This document shows positions 42,934 to 50,606 of a stretch of DNA of 64,000 nucleotides, in pieces; the first letter of the stretch is position 1; every line of letters begins with the position of its first letter. The stretch covers positions 1 through 64,000 of the forward strand of contig MNTV01000020.1 of NCBI GenBank assembly GCA_001917175.1, in the 5' to 3' direction. Source of the DNA: Azospirillum sp. 51_20. Its GTDB lineage: Bacteria > Pseudomonadota > Alphaproteobacteria > RF32 > CAG-239. The notes under the pieces are model-generated. The model was not told where the DNA came from. It did no database searches and was given only the letters and a program-made list of their open reading frames with translations. The translations under genes were made by a program, and so were the position numbers.

Positions 42934-43392
42934 ATGAAAAAAACGGAAATTACACAGGAACGCAAAATACTTTTGGGCAAAATCCATATCGCCAGAAAAG
43001 CGCTCGGCCTTGATGAGGAAACTTATCGGTCGGTTATCTTTGCAGCGGTCGGCAAGACCAGCGGCAAAGCCTGCACTGACCGCCAGTTGCTTAAGGTCGT
43101 TAAAGCTTTTGAGGAAAAAGGCTGGAAACATCGGAAGAATCCGAACCAATATCGCAAAGTTCCGACCGGACGAGCCGATTTGGAAAAAATCTACGCCTTA
43201 TGGGGGCATCTTCAGGATTTGGGCGCAGTCAGGTCGACGAATCTGGTTGACCTGGATAACTGGGTTTGCCGGATGACGAAAGGCAAACGCAGTTCTGCCC
43301 AATTTTTGGAAGAAAGCTGGGCGCAGCGAATTATCGAGTGCCTGAAAAAATGGATTGAGCGCGAGGAATGCAAAGGAGGATGCCGTGAGTGA
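42934..43392 (+). CDS. gemA: GemA-like regulatory protein (Mu gp16 type)
   Basis: The 152-residue protein is of the GemA/DUF1018 family: KILLGKIHIARKALGLDEETYRSVIFAAVGKTSGKACTD is its hallmark, followed by a helical C-terminus with LWGHLQDLG. In Mu GemA affects host gene expression and supercoiling. It is just ahead of the Mor-type gene, the same order as in many Mu-like phages. Confidence 0.9.
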   Translation: MKKTEITQERKILLGKIHIARKALGLDEETYRSVIFAAVGKTSGKACTDRQLLKVVKAFEEKGWKHRKNPNQYRKVPTGRADLEKIYALWGHLQDLGAVRSTNLVDLDNWVCRMTKGKRSSAQFLEESWAQRIIECLKKWIEREECKGGCRE

Positions 43393-43804
43393 GTTTACCG
43401 GAATTCTGGCCGAAATCGACAACGTCATCGGGGCGGCGCTGACGTTGAAACTTGTCAGCGAATGCGGCGGTTCGACGATTTATATTCCGAAAAAACCGAC
43501 TGAAAAAATGCCGCTTTGTCAGCTTTTGGGCGTCGAAAACGTTAAAAAGTTAAGTCTTGCTCTGGGTTCCGGGGAACTGCTTATTCCGATGAGTTATTTC
43601 CGGGGTATGGGCAAGAAAAAAGTTCAGATTGCGCAAATGCTGGAAAAAGGCGTCAGCGTTTCCGAGATTGTCAAAAAGATGGTCGTTCATGAACGGACGG
43701 TCTACCGGGTCAAGGAAAAAAACTATTTGGCTCTGCCTTTAATAGATTATATCGAACAACAGGAAAGGAAAGAAAATGAACAAGCTGAAAATAAAACGGT
43801 GTAA
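43385..43804 (+). CDS. mor: Mor/C-type transcription activator
   Basis: From the GTG at 43385, with AAAGGAGGATGCC upstream, the product has 139 residues. It shows the Mor family layout: dimerisation segment with GGSTIYIPKKP and a C-terminal helix-turn-helix (IAQMLEKGVSVSEIVKKMVVHERTVYRVKE). Mor activates middle transcription in Mu, and C late transcription. Only one such gene is visible here, so it may drive both late operons through the palindromic sites at 45522 and 52044. Confidence 0.8.
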   Translation: MSEFTGILAEIDNVIGAALTLKLVSECGGSTIYIPKKPTEKMPLCQLLGVENVKKLSLALGSGELLIPMSYFRGMGKKKVQIAQMLEKGVSVSEIVKKMVVHERTVYRVKEKNYLALPLIDYIEQQERKENEQAENKTV

Positions 43805-43958
43805 CGGGCTGTTGATGGTAACGGCTACGGATATGAAAACGATTGAGATTGTCAGGAAAGCCCTTGAGGGCTGGCGCGAAGACGAAAGCGAAGCCGGCGT
43901 TTTGCAAGCCGGCGACACGGTTCTTTATCAAACCGTTTTCGTAAAGGTCGTTCAATAA
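43776..43958 (+). CDS. Small early protein
   Basis: A 60-residue protein with AGGAAAGGAAAG upstream, overlapping the activator gene by 29 bp. It has a mixed alpha/beta character (MNKLKIKRCNG...) and no recognised family. It is part of a chain of overlapping small genes. Confidence 0.6.
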   Translation: MNKLKIKRCNGLLMVTATDMKTIEIVRKALEGWREDESEAGVLQAGDTVLYQTVFVKVVQ

Positions 43959-44179
43959 TGAACTGGGAGCAGTTTATCGAATGGATAAAAACACGGGATT
44001 TTTGCAAAGGCAACTATCAATATCCGGCCTATGTATATTCTTATCCTGATTTTGTCGCTTTGGGCGATTATTGTTTTTTCCGTGCCGGCGGTGACATTAC
44101 CCGCAAAGGCAGAACTATTCTGACCGGGCAGACTCCCGACCAGATGCAGCATTTTATCGTTAAAAATTTTGAGGTGTGA
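43958..44179 (+). CDS. Small early protein, aromatic-rich
   Basis: The 73-residue protein is rich in Tyr and Phe (NYQYPAYVYSYPDFVALGDYCFF) and overlaps the previous stop by 1 bp (TAATG), indicating coupled translation. Function and family unknown. Confidence 0.6.
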   Translation: MNWEQFIEWIKTRDFCKGNYQYPAYVYSYPDFVALGDYCFFRAGGDITRKGRTILTGQTPDQMQHFIVKNFEV

Positions 44180-44180
44180 G

Positions 44181-44444
44181 ATGAAGAAATTAAAATATTA
44201 CAGGGTGGGAAAATATACCTTTTGGTGCAGCAGCCGGACTTTGGCGGAATCTGTCGTTGAAGACTTGGTAACATTTTCCTGCCTGCTGGCGACCATGTAT
44301 ATTAATTATAATTATCTCGGCAACAGTCTGATCGCTGTCATTTTGCTTTCGTTGTGGATTTTGGCTTTTTTTACCAAAAGCCAAAGAGAGGAAATGACGA
44401 AAGAGGCGTTTATCCGCAGCATTAACAACGACGGGAGAGATTAA
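44181..44444 (+). CDS. Small membrane protein
   Basis: Starting at 44181, just after GAGGTGTGAG, the product has 87 residues with two hydrophobic helices (about 27-45 and 48-64) and charged ends. It is followed without spacing by a 21-residue membrane peptide. A role in the membrane during lysis or superinfection exclusion is conceivable; no family is recognised. Confidence 0.6.
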   Translation: MKKLKYYRVGKYTFWCSSRTLAESVVEDLVTFSCLLATMYINYNYLGNSLIAVILLSLWILAFFTKSQREEMTKEAFIRSINNDGRD

Positions 44445-44510
44445 ATGGAACCGGTTGTTGTCTGTTATTTTATGGCGGGTTTTATCCTGGGATGGTTTTT
44501 TAGCGGTTAG
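44445..44510 (+). CDS. 21-residue membrane peptide
   Basis: MEPVVVCYFMAGFILGWFFSG: a single hydrophobic helix and almost nothing else. GGGAGAG lies upstream, and the ATG directly follows the preceding stop. Its position in a tightly packed operon and good ribosome binding site support translation. It is too short for usual gene finders. Similar micro-proteins in phages act as membrane modulators; function here is unknown. Confidence 0.45.
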   Translation: MEPVVVCYFMAGFILGWFFSG

Positions 44511-44520
44511 GAGGAATTTA

Positions 44521-44682
44521 ATGTCAGATGTAAAATTGACAGATGCCGAACGCCAGCCCTGCGAGGTATGGACGCGGGTCATGGGATATTTTCGGCCGTT
44601 GTCGGAGTTCAACAAAGGCAAGAAGGCGGAATTTCTGGAAAGGAAATGTTTTGATGAACACAAAATTAATCACGGAAATTAA
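44521..44682 (+). CDS. NrdD-like glycyl radical domain fragment
   Basis: From the ATG at 44521 (TTAGGAGG upstream) the product has 53 residues. The core CEVWTRVMGYFRPLSEFNKG with a following KAEFLERKCF resembles the C-terminal end of class III ribonucleotide reductase, a domain found as a free small protein in many phages. Only the C-terminal tail is present, so it may repair or replace the radical domain of a host enzyme, or have an unrelated role. Confidence 0.65.
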   Translation: MSDVKLTDAERQPCEVWTRVMGYFRPLSEFNKGKKAEFLERKCFDEHKINHGN

Positions 44683-44932
44683 AAAGAATGCTTTTATTGT
44701 CGTTCTGGATGAAGCCGACACATCAGAGCAGGAAATTGAAAAACTTTTTAATTATGCTGAAAGTAAAAATTACCGGATTTTTTTTCATCACGGCATTAAA
44801 ACAGAGAAAGTATTTGTTTTGTTCAACCCTACATTAAAGCATGTTGAAGTTCTGCCGTATGAGCCGGTTAATTATTTATTAAGTGTTCCGAGGATTACAA
44901 TTCAGGAGTTTTTCAAAAAAAAGGCCGTTTAA
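44654..44932 (+). CDS. Hypothetical early protein
   Basis: Starting at 44654 (AGGAAATG upstream, overlapping the previous gene by 29 bp), the 92-residue product has an alternating strand/helix pattern: NAFIVVLDEADTSEQEIEKLF, YRIFFHHGIKTEKVFVLFNP. It ends at the bidirectional terminator, marking the end of the early operon. No family recognised. Confidence 0.6.
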   Translation: MNTKLITEIKKNAFIVVLDEADTSEQEIEKLFNYAESKNYRIFFHHGIKTEKVFVLFNPTLKHVEVLPYEPVNYLLSVPRITIQEFFKKKAV

Positions 44933-44946
44933 CCGGCCTTTTTTAA
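44917..44946. terminator. Bidirectional terminator between early operon and moron
   Basis: An AAAAAAGGCC / GGCCTTTTTT stem lies between two convergent stop codons; T-runs follow on both strands. Confidence 0.9.
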
Positions 44947-45429
44947 TACGTTTAATTCGGGTATTTCGTGAAACATTGAACTGCCGTCGCCGCTTTCTTC
45001 CCAGCCGCAAATTTGCTGCGCCTGGCGTTTGTCGGTAATAACACCGCTTTTGGTGCCGCTGCCGAGATAAAAGGTCAGCAAGTGGCCGCCGGCGTGGTAT
45101 TGCGGGGAAATGGATTTTAAACGGTCTTTTAACTGGACGTTAACGACAATCATATCCGTCCAGCCGTATTTTTCCGTCATGTACGGATACGCCTCGGAAT
45201 GGAAGGAACTGGCCTTGACAACATCGTCAACGGCGGCGAAAAACAGAAATTTGCAGTTATTTCTTAAAACCCGTGCCGACTGTTTGATAGCTTCGTCGCT
45301 GAAAACCGGGTTGGCGTTTTCTGCCGGCGGCATATCGTAAACAATAGGAAACTGCCGCGGCTCGCCGCCAAAGTCGGCCATGACGAACAACAACAAACCG
45401 GCCACTATCAACAAAACAGCTTTGAACAT
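44929..45429 (-). CDS. Exported protein, likely moron
   Basis: A 166-residue protein with an N-terminal signal or membrane helix (MFKAVLLIVAGLLLFVMA) and a soluble part with two Cys and a YHAGGHLLTFYLGSG segment. It is transcribed against the surrounding phage genes, with its own promoter at 45461-45488 and terminator, so it can be made in the lysogen. GGAAGGAG precedes the ATG. Such independent inserts often change host envelope properties; function here is unknown. Confidence 0.7.
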   Translation of the reverse strand: MFKAVLLIVAGLLLFVMADFGGEPRQFPIVYDMPPAENANPVFSDEAIKQSARVLRNNCKFLFFAAVDDVVKASSFHSEAYPYMTEKYGWTDMIVVNVQLKDRLKSISPQYHAGGHLLTFYLGSGTKSGVITDKRQAQQICGWEESGDGSSMFHEIPELNVLKKAG

Positions 45430-45460
45430 TGATTTTCTCCTTCCGACAATGAGTTATTCC

Positions 45461-45488
45461 TTTATATCAAATTAAAATATTTTCGCAA
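45461..45488 (-). promoter_or_regulatory. Promoter of the moron gene
   Basis: On the minus strand TTGCGA (45483-45488) and TATAAA (45461-45466) are 16 bp apart, about 30 bp from the ATG at 45429. Confidence 0.65.
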
Positions 45489-45492
45489 GTGT

Positions 45493-45517
45493 ATGTATTT
45501 AATTTCATTAAATACAT
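45493..45517. promoter_or_regulatory. 10-bp inverted repeat, candidate operator
   Basis: ATGTATTTAA and TTAAATACAT are separated by five bases, just upstream of the moron -35 and next to the late operator. It fits a dimeric regulator site or a terminator stem without T-tract. Confidence 0.45.
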
Positions 45518-45521
45518 AGTC

Positions 45522-45572
45522 TTTCCCCTGACACCAGTCAGCCTAACCCTTGCCGCCGTCCGGGCATATACT
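45522..45572 (+). promoter_or_regulatory. Late promoter 1 with activator site
   Basis: TTTCCCC followed by the palindrome CTGACACCAGTCAG and then CCTAA (45522-45546), with the -10 TATACT at 45567-45572. The palindrome centre is about 44 bp ahead of the likely start point, the place Mor occupies at the Mu middle promoter. It precedes the lysis and packaging operon. A matching site exists at 52044. Confidence 0.7.
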
Positions 45573-45603
45573 TGCCCTGTAACGTTAGTTAATGAGGTTT
45601 TTT

Positions 45604-45999
45604 ATGATTACGGACAAAGGCAAAATTCTTTTTACCGACAACGAACTGGCATGCCGCCATTGCGGCGTTTTGAAACTTGCTCCAGGTTTTGCGGATAAAT
45701 TAAAAGAATTGCGCCTTAAACTGGGGTTGCCGATGACAATTACGTCTTGCTGCCGTTGTCCGGGCCATAATAAGAGCGTCAAAGGCAGCCCGCGCTCTTT
45801 TCATTTAACCGAAAACGCCGCCTATCCAACCGGTGGCACTTGTGCGGTTGACGTCAAGCGCCGCGGCGCCGACTATGACAGGCAGCTGGTAGCGGTGGCG
45901 ATTGCTCTCGGCTGGAGTGTCGGCATTGCAAAAAGTTTTATTCATTTAGACCGCCGGGCGGACTATACCGGTCTGCGTCCGGCTTTGTTCACTTATTAA
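45604..45999 (+). CDS. Peptidase M15-type endolysin
   Basis: The 131-residue protein has the Peptidase_M15_3 pattern: FTDNELACRHCG, RLKLGLPMTITSCCRCPGHN, a His in SFHL, Asp in CAVDV and His in FIHLD as likely zinc ligands. It would cut peptidoglycan peptides at lysis. No signal peptide, so release depends on the following holin. GAGG lies before the start at 45604. First gene of the late operon. Confidence 0.88.
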   Translation: MITDKGKILFTDNELACRHCGVLKLAPGFADKLKELRLKLGLPMTITSCCRCPGHNKSVKGSPRSFHLTENAAYPTGGTCAVDVKRRGADYDRQLVAVAIALGWSVGIAKSFIHLDRRADYTGLRPALFTY

Positions 46000-46013
46000 T
46001 ATAAGGAGTTACC

Positions 46014-46223
46014 ATGTCAACAGAAAGTTCGGAAGAAAAAACGCCGTTTTGGAAGTCAAAGACGGTCATCGGTTCCGTGGTTGCCGTCATCTGCGGCATT
46101 TTGAGTTTGTGCGGCATTGACATTTCGGCCGACACGCAGGCAACGATTACCGACAATTTAATGAGCGTTATCGCCGGCATTGCCAGCTTATACGGTTTGT
46201 TTGTCGCGCTTAAAGGAAAATAA
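46014..46223 (+). CDS. Holin-like membrane protein
   Basis: A 69-residue protein with an acidic N-terminus and two hydrophobic helices (about 17-34 and 46-65) joined by a short polar turn, ending KGK. Length, two helices and position just after the endolysin fit a small holin. AAGGAG precedes the ATG. Confidence 0.75.
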   Translation: MSTESSEEKTPFWKSKTVIGSVVAVICGILSLCGIDISADTQATITDNLMSVIAGIASLYGLFVALKGK

Positions 46224-46224
46224 C

Positions 46225-46437
46225 GTGGTCGACGTTGTAGATATGGCAACCGCAGAAATAGCCGCATTTAACAGTTCAGCTCTGGCCGAATGCCGCAAAC
46301 AGCGGCGTCGTGCCTTGAGAAGTCGGAGTAAATGCGCAATCTGCGGCGCGCCTATTCCGCCGGAACGCCGCAAAGCCGTTCCGGGCGTGAGATTGTGTGT
46401 TGATTGTCAGGAGGAGGCAGAGCGTGGCAATCGTTGA
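46225..46437 (+). CDS. TraR/DksA-type zinc-finger protein
   Basis: From the GTG at 46225 (AAAGGAAAATAAC upstream) the 70-residue protein ends in a C4 zinc finger: CAICGAPIPPERRKAVPGVRLCVDC. TraR-type proteins bind RNA polymerase through the secondary channel and change promoter choice, as DksA with ppGpp. Common in Mu-like phages at this position. Confidence 0.85.
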   Translation: MVDVVDMATAEIAAFNSSALAECRKQRRRALRSRSKCAICGAPIPPERRKAVPGVRLCVDCQEEAERGNR

Positions 46438-46729
46438 TTTTGTACAAAGCAACTCAAATTTTCTGATCTGGATTTTAGGCGGTTTTTGCGGTTGGATCTG
46501 GTGGTCGATAAAGACCAAATTTGTTACAAAAGAAACTTATCAGACGTTGGCCGGCGAGGTTTCCGAACTCAAAAATCAGGTTTCCGGCATGCCTTCGCAG
46601 CGTGATTTTCATAAAATGCAGCTTAGCCTTGAACATATTACCGGAGAACTGGCGACACAGAACAAAACACTTTCGATCATAGAAAAAACACTGGAACGCC
46701 AACAGGATTACTTAATGGGGAACAAATAA
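46424..46729 (+). CDS. DUF2730 family phage protein (Mu gp25 type)
   Basis: The GTG at 46424 lies behind GGAGGAGG and gives 101 residues: an N-terminal membrane helix (FLIWILGGFCGWIWW) and a coiled coil (LAGEVSELKNQVSGM...). Membrane plus coiled coil is typical of this Mu-like family; a lysis-related (spanin-like) role is proposed by position only. It overlaps the zinc-finger gene by 14 bp. Confidence 0.75.
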   Translation: MAIVDFVQSNSNFLIWILGGFCGWIWWSIKTKFVTKETYQTLAGEVSELKNQVSGMPSQRDFHKMQLSLEHITGELATQNKTLSIIEKTLERQQDYLMGNK

Positions 46730-46731
46730 CA

Positions 46732-47031
46732 ATGGCTTATCGTGATTTCATGACAGAAGACCGCCGCCTTGCGGAGCTTCGTTTTTTGGCAGAAGACAAC
46801 GACTACAGCCTGAACGACAGCGTTATGCAGACAGCTTTGGGGGAAATCGGCCACGGTGTCAGCCGTGAGGTTATCTGGGCGGATTTTGCCTTCTTGGCGG
46901 AACTGGGGCTGATTACGGTCGAAAAACCGCTTGACGGCCGAGTTACCGTTGCGCGCCTGACTGCCCGCGGCGAAGACGTCGCCCGCGGCCGGGCAACCGT
47001 GCCGGGCGTCAAAAAGCCCAGACCTGAATAA
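46732..47031 (+). CDS. VpaChn25_0724-family phage protein
   Basis: A 99-residue winged-helix protein matching this Mu-like family: RLAELRFLAEDNDYSLNDSVMQTALGEIGHGVSREVIWADFAFLAELGLIT and the ending RGRATVPGVKKPRPE. It is often labelled ArsR-like, but no metal site is seen. The constant place before gp27-type genes suggests a packaging-related or regulatory role. Confidence 0.85.
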   Translation: MAYRDFMTEDRRLAELRFLAEDNDYSLNDSVMQTALGEIGHGVSREVIWADFAFLAELGLITVEKPLDGRVTVARLTARGEDVARGRATVPGVKKPRPE

Positions 47032-47041
47032 GGAGGCTATA

Positions 47042-47569
47042 ATGGCCAGAAATTCAAGCATCGACCGCCTTCCCGCTGCCATTCGCGAAAAAATCGGCCA
47101 GCTGCGCCAAGCCGGCAAAACCATTGATGAGATTTTGGAAAAGCTCAAAGAGCTGGACGTTGACGTGTCACGGTCGGCGCTGGGGCGGCATTGCAAGCAG
47201 CTGGAGGAGGTTTCGAAGTCAATTCGCCAGTCGCGGATCGTGGCCGAGGCGCTCGCAAAGAACTTCGGCGACGAGAGCGAAAACAAGGTCAGCCAGGTCA
47301 ATATTGAGCTGATGCACTCGCTAATCCTTAAAATGATGGTCAACAACGACGGCGAAACTATCACTATGGACAGCAAAGACGCTTTTTTCATGGCTTCCAG
47401 TCTGCAAAAACTGGTTCAGGCTTCCAAGCAAAATGTTGAAAACGTTATTCAACTGCGCAAAGAATTTGCCGAGAAAGCAGCGCAAGCCGTTGAAAAGGCC
47501 GGCAAGAAAAAAGGCATTTCGGCAGAAAACCTTGACTTTATTAAGCGTGAAATTTTCGGGATAGTCTAA
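47042..47569 (+). CDS. DUF3486 protein, small terminase-like (Mu gp27 type)
   Basis: The 175-residue protein has an N-terminal HTH-like region (SIDRLPAAIREKIGQLRQAGKTIDEIL, then VSRSALGRHCKQLEE) and a helical remainder. DUF3486 members precede the large terminase in Mu-like phages and are taken as the small subunit that recognises phage DNA. AAGGAGGCT lies before the ATG. Confidence 0.88.
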   Translation: MARNSSIDRLPAAIREKIGQLRQAGKTIDEILEKLKELDVDVSRSALGRHCKQLEEVSKSIRQSRIVAEALAKNFGDESENKVSQVNIELMHSLILKMMVNNDGETITMDSKDAFFMASSLQKLVQASKQNVENVIQLRKEFAEKAAQAVEKAGKKKGISAENLDFIKREIFGIV

Positions 47570-47571
47570 AA

Positions 47572-49083
47572 ATGGAAGAATTTCAGCGGGACAAAGTTTT
47601 TTTATATTATCAACAGCTTTTAAGCACAACGGCTTTGACCTCACCGGTTACCGTCGTTGAAAAGTCTCGCCGAACCGGTTATTCCTGGGCGGCGGCAGCA
47701 GTTGCTGTATTCGTATCATCACCGGCCGAGAATGCACAAAATACTTATTATATGGGCTATGACTACGAAATGGCCCGCGAATTTATCCAGTATGTCGGCG
47801 AATGGGCGAAAAAAATCGGCGAAGCCTGTTCCGAGGCGGAAGAATATATTTTCAAAGATCCGGACAATCCGGACAAAGACATCAAAGCTTTCCGTGTGAC
47901 TTTTGCCAACGGCAAAGAGGTTGTCGCGCTGCCGTCGGTTGCCCGGGCGCTGCGCGGTAAGCAGGGCTTTGTCATTATCGATGAGGCCGCTTTCCATGAC
48001 GATTTAAAAGAGGTGTTAAAAGCGGCTTTCGCGCTGCTTATCTGGGGCGGACAGGTGTTAATCATCTCGACCCACAACGGCGAAGACAACCCTTTCAACG
48101 ACCTGATAAAAGACATCCGGGCCGGCAAAAGCCCCTACAAGCTGCTGCGCTGCACTTTTGACGACGCTCTGCGTCAGGGTCTTTATAAACGAATCTGTCA
48201 GAAACAAGGCAAAGAGTGGAGCCAGGCAGCCGAAGACCAATGGAAAGCCGACATTTACAAATTTTACGGCGACAGCGCGGCGGAAGAGCTGGACTGTATT
48301 CCGGCCAACGGATCCGGAAACTATTTCAGCCGCTTAATCGTTGAACAATGTATGCAGCCGGACATTCCGGTTTTGGAATTAGCGGTTAAACCTGAATTTA
48401 CCGCCGCCCCGTCGGCTGAAAGGGTTGATTTTATTAACGATTGGATAAAAGACAATCTTCAGCCGGTTATTGAAAAAATGAACCCGAATTTGGCTTCAGG
48501 CTTCGGTTATGACTTCGGCCGTTCCGGCGACCTGTCGGTTTGCGCGGTTTTGCAGGAAGATGCCGGCTTAAATCTCAAAACGGCGTTTGTCCTGGAAATC
48601 CGCAACATGCCGCACGAACAGCAATGGCAGATTGCCGACTATATCACCGCGCACCTGCCGCTTTTCCGCTTCTCCGCCTATGACGCCCGCGGCAACGGTT
48701 CCTATCTGGCGGAAGTCGCCTGCCAAAAATACGGCGCCGCCGCGGTTGAAGAGGTTATGCTGACGACGCAATGGTACAGCCAGAATATGCCGCGCGCCAA
48801 GGCCTATTTTGAAGAAAAGCGGGTCAGTTTGCCGCGAAACGCCAACATTTTGAACGATTTTAAGGTTGTGAAGCTGGTTAAAGGCGTGCCGACGGTCGCC
48901 GAGATCCGGACGAAAGACGAACACGGCAACAAGCGGCACGGCGACAGCTGCATTGCTTTTGTCTTGGGCATATACGCCATGAGCAAGGAAGGCGTGCCGG
49001 TTTATGAAGGCTGCATGGGAACCGGGGATTTAGAGCTTGACGAAAGCCGGGAAGATTTTCGCAGTTGGAAGGGATGTTTATAA
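47572..49083 (+). CDS. Terminase large subunit (Mu gp28 type)
   Basis: A 503-residue packaging motor: ATPase with a Walker A variant EKSRRTGYSW at about 26-35 and Walker B VIIDEAAFHDD at about 134-144, followed by a nuclease domain with acidic residues in YDFGRSGDLSV and YDARGNGSYL. It cuts and pumps DNA into proheads. It starts right after the DUF3486 stop, and its own stop overlaps the portal start (TAATG). Confidence 0.93.
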   Translation: MEEFQRDKVFLYYQQLLSTTALTSPVTVVEKSRRTGYSWAAAAVAVFVSSPAENAQNTYYMGYDYEMAREFIQYVGEWAKKIGEACSEAEEYIFKDPDNPDKDIKAFRVTFANGKEVVALPSVARALRGKQGFVIIDEAAFHDDLKEVLKAAFALLIWGGQVLIISTHNGEDNPFNDLIKDIRAGKSPYKLLRCTFDDALRQGLYKRICQKQGKEWSQAAEDQWKADIYKFYGDSAAEELDCIPANGSGNYFSRLIVEQCMQPDIPVLELAVKPEFTAAPSAERVDFINDWIKDNLQPVIEKMNPNLASGFGYDFGRSGDLSVCAVLQEDAGLNLKTAFVLEIRNMPHEQQWQIADYITAHLPLFRFSAYDARGNGSYLAEVACQKYGAAAVEEVMLTTQWYSQNMPRAKAYFEEKRVSLPRNANILNDFKVVKLVKGVPTVAEIRTKDEHGNKRHGDSCIAFVLGIYAMSKEGVPVYEGCMGTGDLELDESREDFRSWKGCL

Positions 49084-50606
49084 TGTTTGATAAGATTAAA
49101 AGCTATTTTAACCGCAGTTTGTTGACACAGGAGGAGGCCTCGCCGGTTATTGCCGGCGTACGGGATTATTACAGTTCGTTTCCGAGCAACGGTCTGACGC
49201 CGGTAAAGCTGGCACGGATTTTGAGAGATGCCGCCGAAGGTGACGTTTTGGCCTATTTGGAGCTGGCGGAAGAGATGGAAGAAAAAGACACGCAGTACAG
49301 CACCGTTTTGAGTACGCGCAAGCGAACCGTTGCGCAGCTGGACATAACCGTCGTTCCGTCCGGCGACGGCCCGGAAGAACAGCGCCAGAGCGATTTTGTC
49401 CGCGATTTTCTTAAGCGGGATACGCTGGAAACGGAACTTTTTGACATGCTGGACGCCATCGGCAAAGGTTTTTCGGTTACCGAAATTGTCTGGGAAACTT
49501 CGGAAAACCAATGGCTGCCGAAAAAATTAAACTGGATAGATCCGCGTTGGTTCGGCTTTGTTGCCAATGATTTGGCAACGCCCTGCCTGCGAACGCCGGA
49601 AGGCTTAAAAGAGCTGACGCCTTTTAAATATATCTACACGACAATCAAAGCAAAATCCGGGCTTGACATTCGCGGCGGTCTGGCGCGGGCGGCCGTTTGG
49701 CCGTATTTGTTCAAGAACTATTCGGCCAAGGACTGGGTTTCTTTTCTTGAGGTTTACGGTCATCCGTTCAGGGTCGGAAAATACGGCAAGGGTGCGACGG
49801 ACAAGGACAAGAGAAATCTGCTTCAGGCCGTCTATACGATAGGCGCGGACGCGGCCGCGATTATTCCCCAGGACATGGTCATCGAGTTTCTGAAGACGGA
49901 AACTTCCGCCGGCAGCGACGCGTTTCAGCGGCATATTGAATATTATGACCAGGCCATTTCAAAACTGGTTTTAGGCCAGACCACGACAACCGACGCCATC
50001 TCCGGCGGTCACGCGGTCAGCAAGGAACACAACGAAGTGCGGATGGACATTGCCAGTTCCGACGCCAAGCAGTTGTCCGCCGTTCTTAACCGCGACCTTG
50101 TCCGCCCGATAATCGACCTGAACTTCGGACGCCAGCGCCGTTATCCGCAGCTGATTATCGGCACGCCGGAAAAAGAGGACATCTCGGCACTGGTTCAGAA
50201 CATAGGCGTTCTGGCGCCTTATGGTTTAACTTTGTCGAAAAAGCAGCTTCGTTCCAAGCTCGGCCTGGACGCGCCGGAAGATGCCGACGACGTTTTCGGC
50301 CAGGTCATGACGCCCGCTTCTTTTGAGCGTCCGCCGGTCGCCGCGTTCAATAAACAGTCTTCCCCGGCGGCTGCCGATTTTGTCGATGAGGTTGCCGATG
50401 AAGCGCTGCAAGACTGGGAAATACTGGAAGAACCCCTGTTAAACAAGGTTGACGGCCTGATTGAAAAACTGATTGCCGAAGGCAAAGGCCTTGAGGAATT
50501 GAAAAAACAGCTGCCGGAGGTGAGCGCCGACCCAAAACGGTTGGCGGTTTCTCTGGCAAACAACGCGGTCTATGCCCGGGCGGCGGGGGAAAAAGATGAC
50601 GGATAA
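49083..50606 (+). CDS. Portal protein, DUF935 (Mu gp29 type)
   Basis: The 507-residue protein is of the DUF935 family: LAYLELAEEMEEKDTQYSTVLSTRKRTVAQLD and the KFGKG-like YGHPFRVGKYGKGATDKDKR segment are typical. It forms the dodecameric ring through which DNA enters. The start at 49083 overlaps the terminase stop. An ATG at 49065 lies within the terminase gene and has no conserved extension. Confidence 0.92.
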   Translation: MFDKIKSYFNRSLLTQEEASPVIAGVRDYYSSFPSNGLTPVKLARILRDAAEGDVLAYLELAEEMEEKDTQYSTVLSTRKRTVAQLDITVVPSGDGPEEQRQSDFVRDFLKRDTLETELFDMLDAIGKGFSVTEIVWETSENQWLPKKLNWIDPRWFGFVANDLATPCLRTPEGLKELTPFKYIYTTIKAKSGLDIRGGLARAAVWPYLFKNYSAKDWVSFLEVYGHPFRVGKYGKGATDKDKRNLLQAVYTIGADAAAIIPQDMVIEFLKTETSAGSDAFQRHIEYYDQAISKLVLGQTTTTDAISGGHAVSKEHNEVRMDIASSDAKQLSAVLNRDLVRPIIDLNFGRQRRYPQLIIGTPEKEDISALVQNIGVLAPYGLTLSKKQLRSKLGLDAPEDADDVFGQVMTPASFERPPVAAFNKQSSPAAADFVDEVADEALQDWEILEEPLLNKVDGLIEKLIAEGKGLEELKKQLPEVSADPKRLAVSLANNAVYARAAGEKDDG

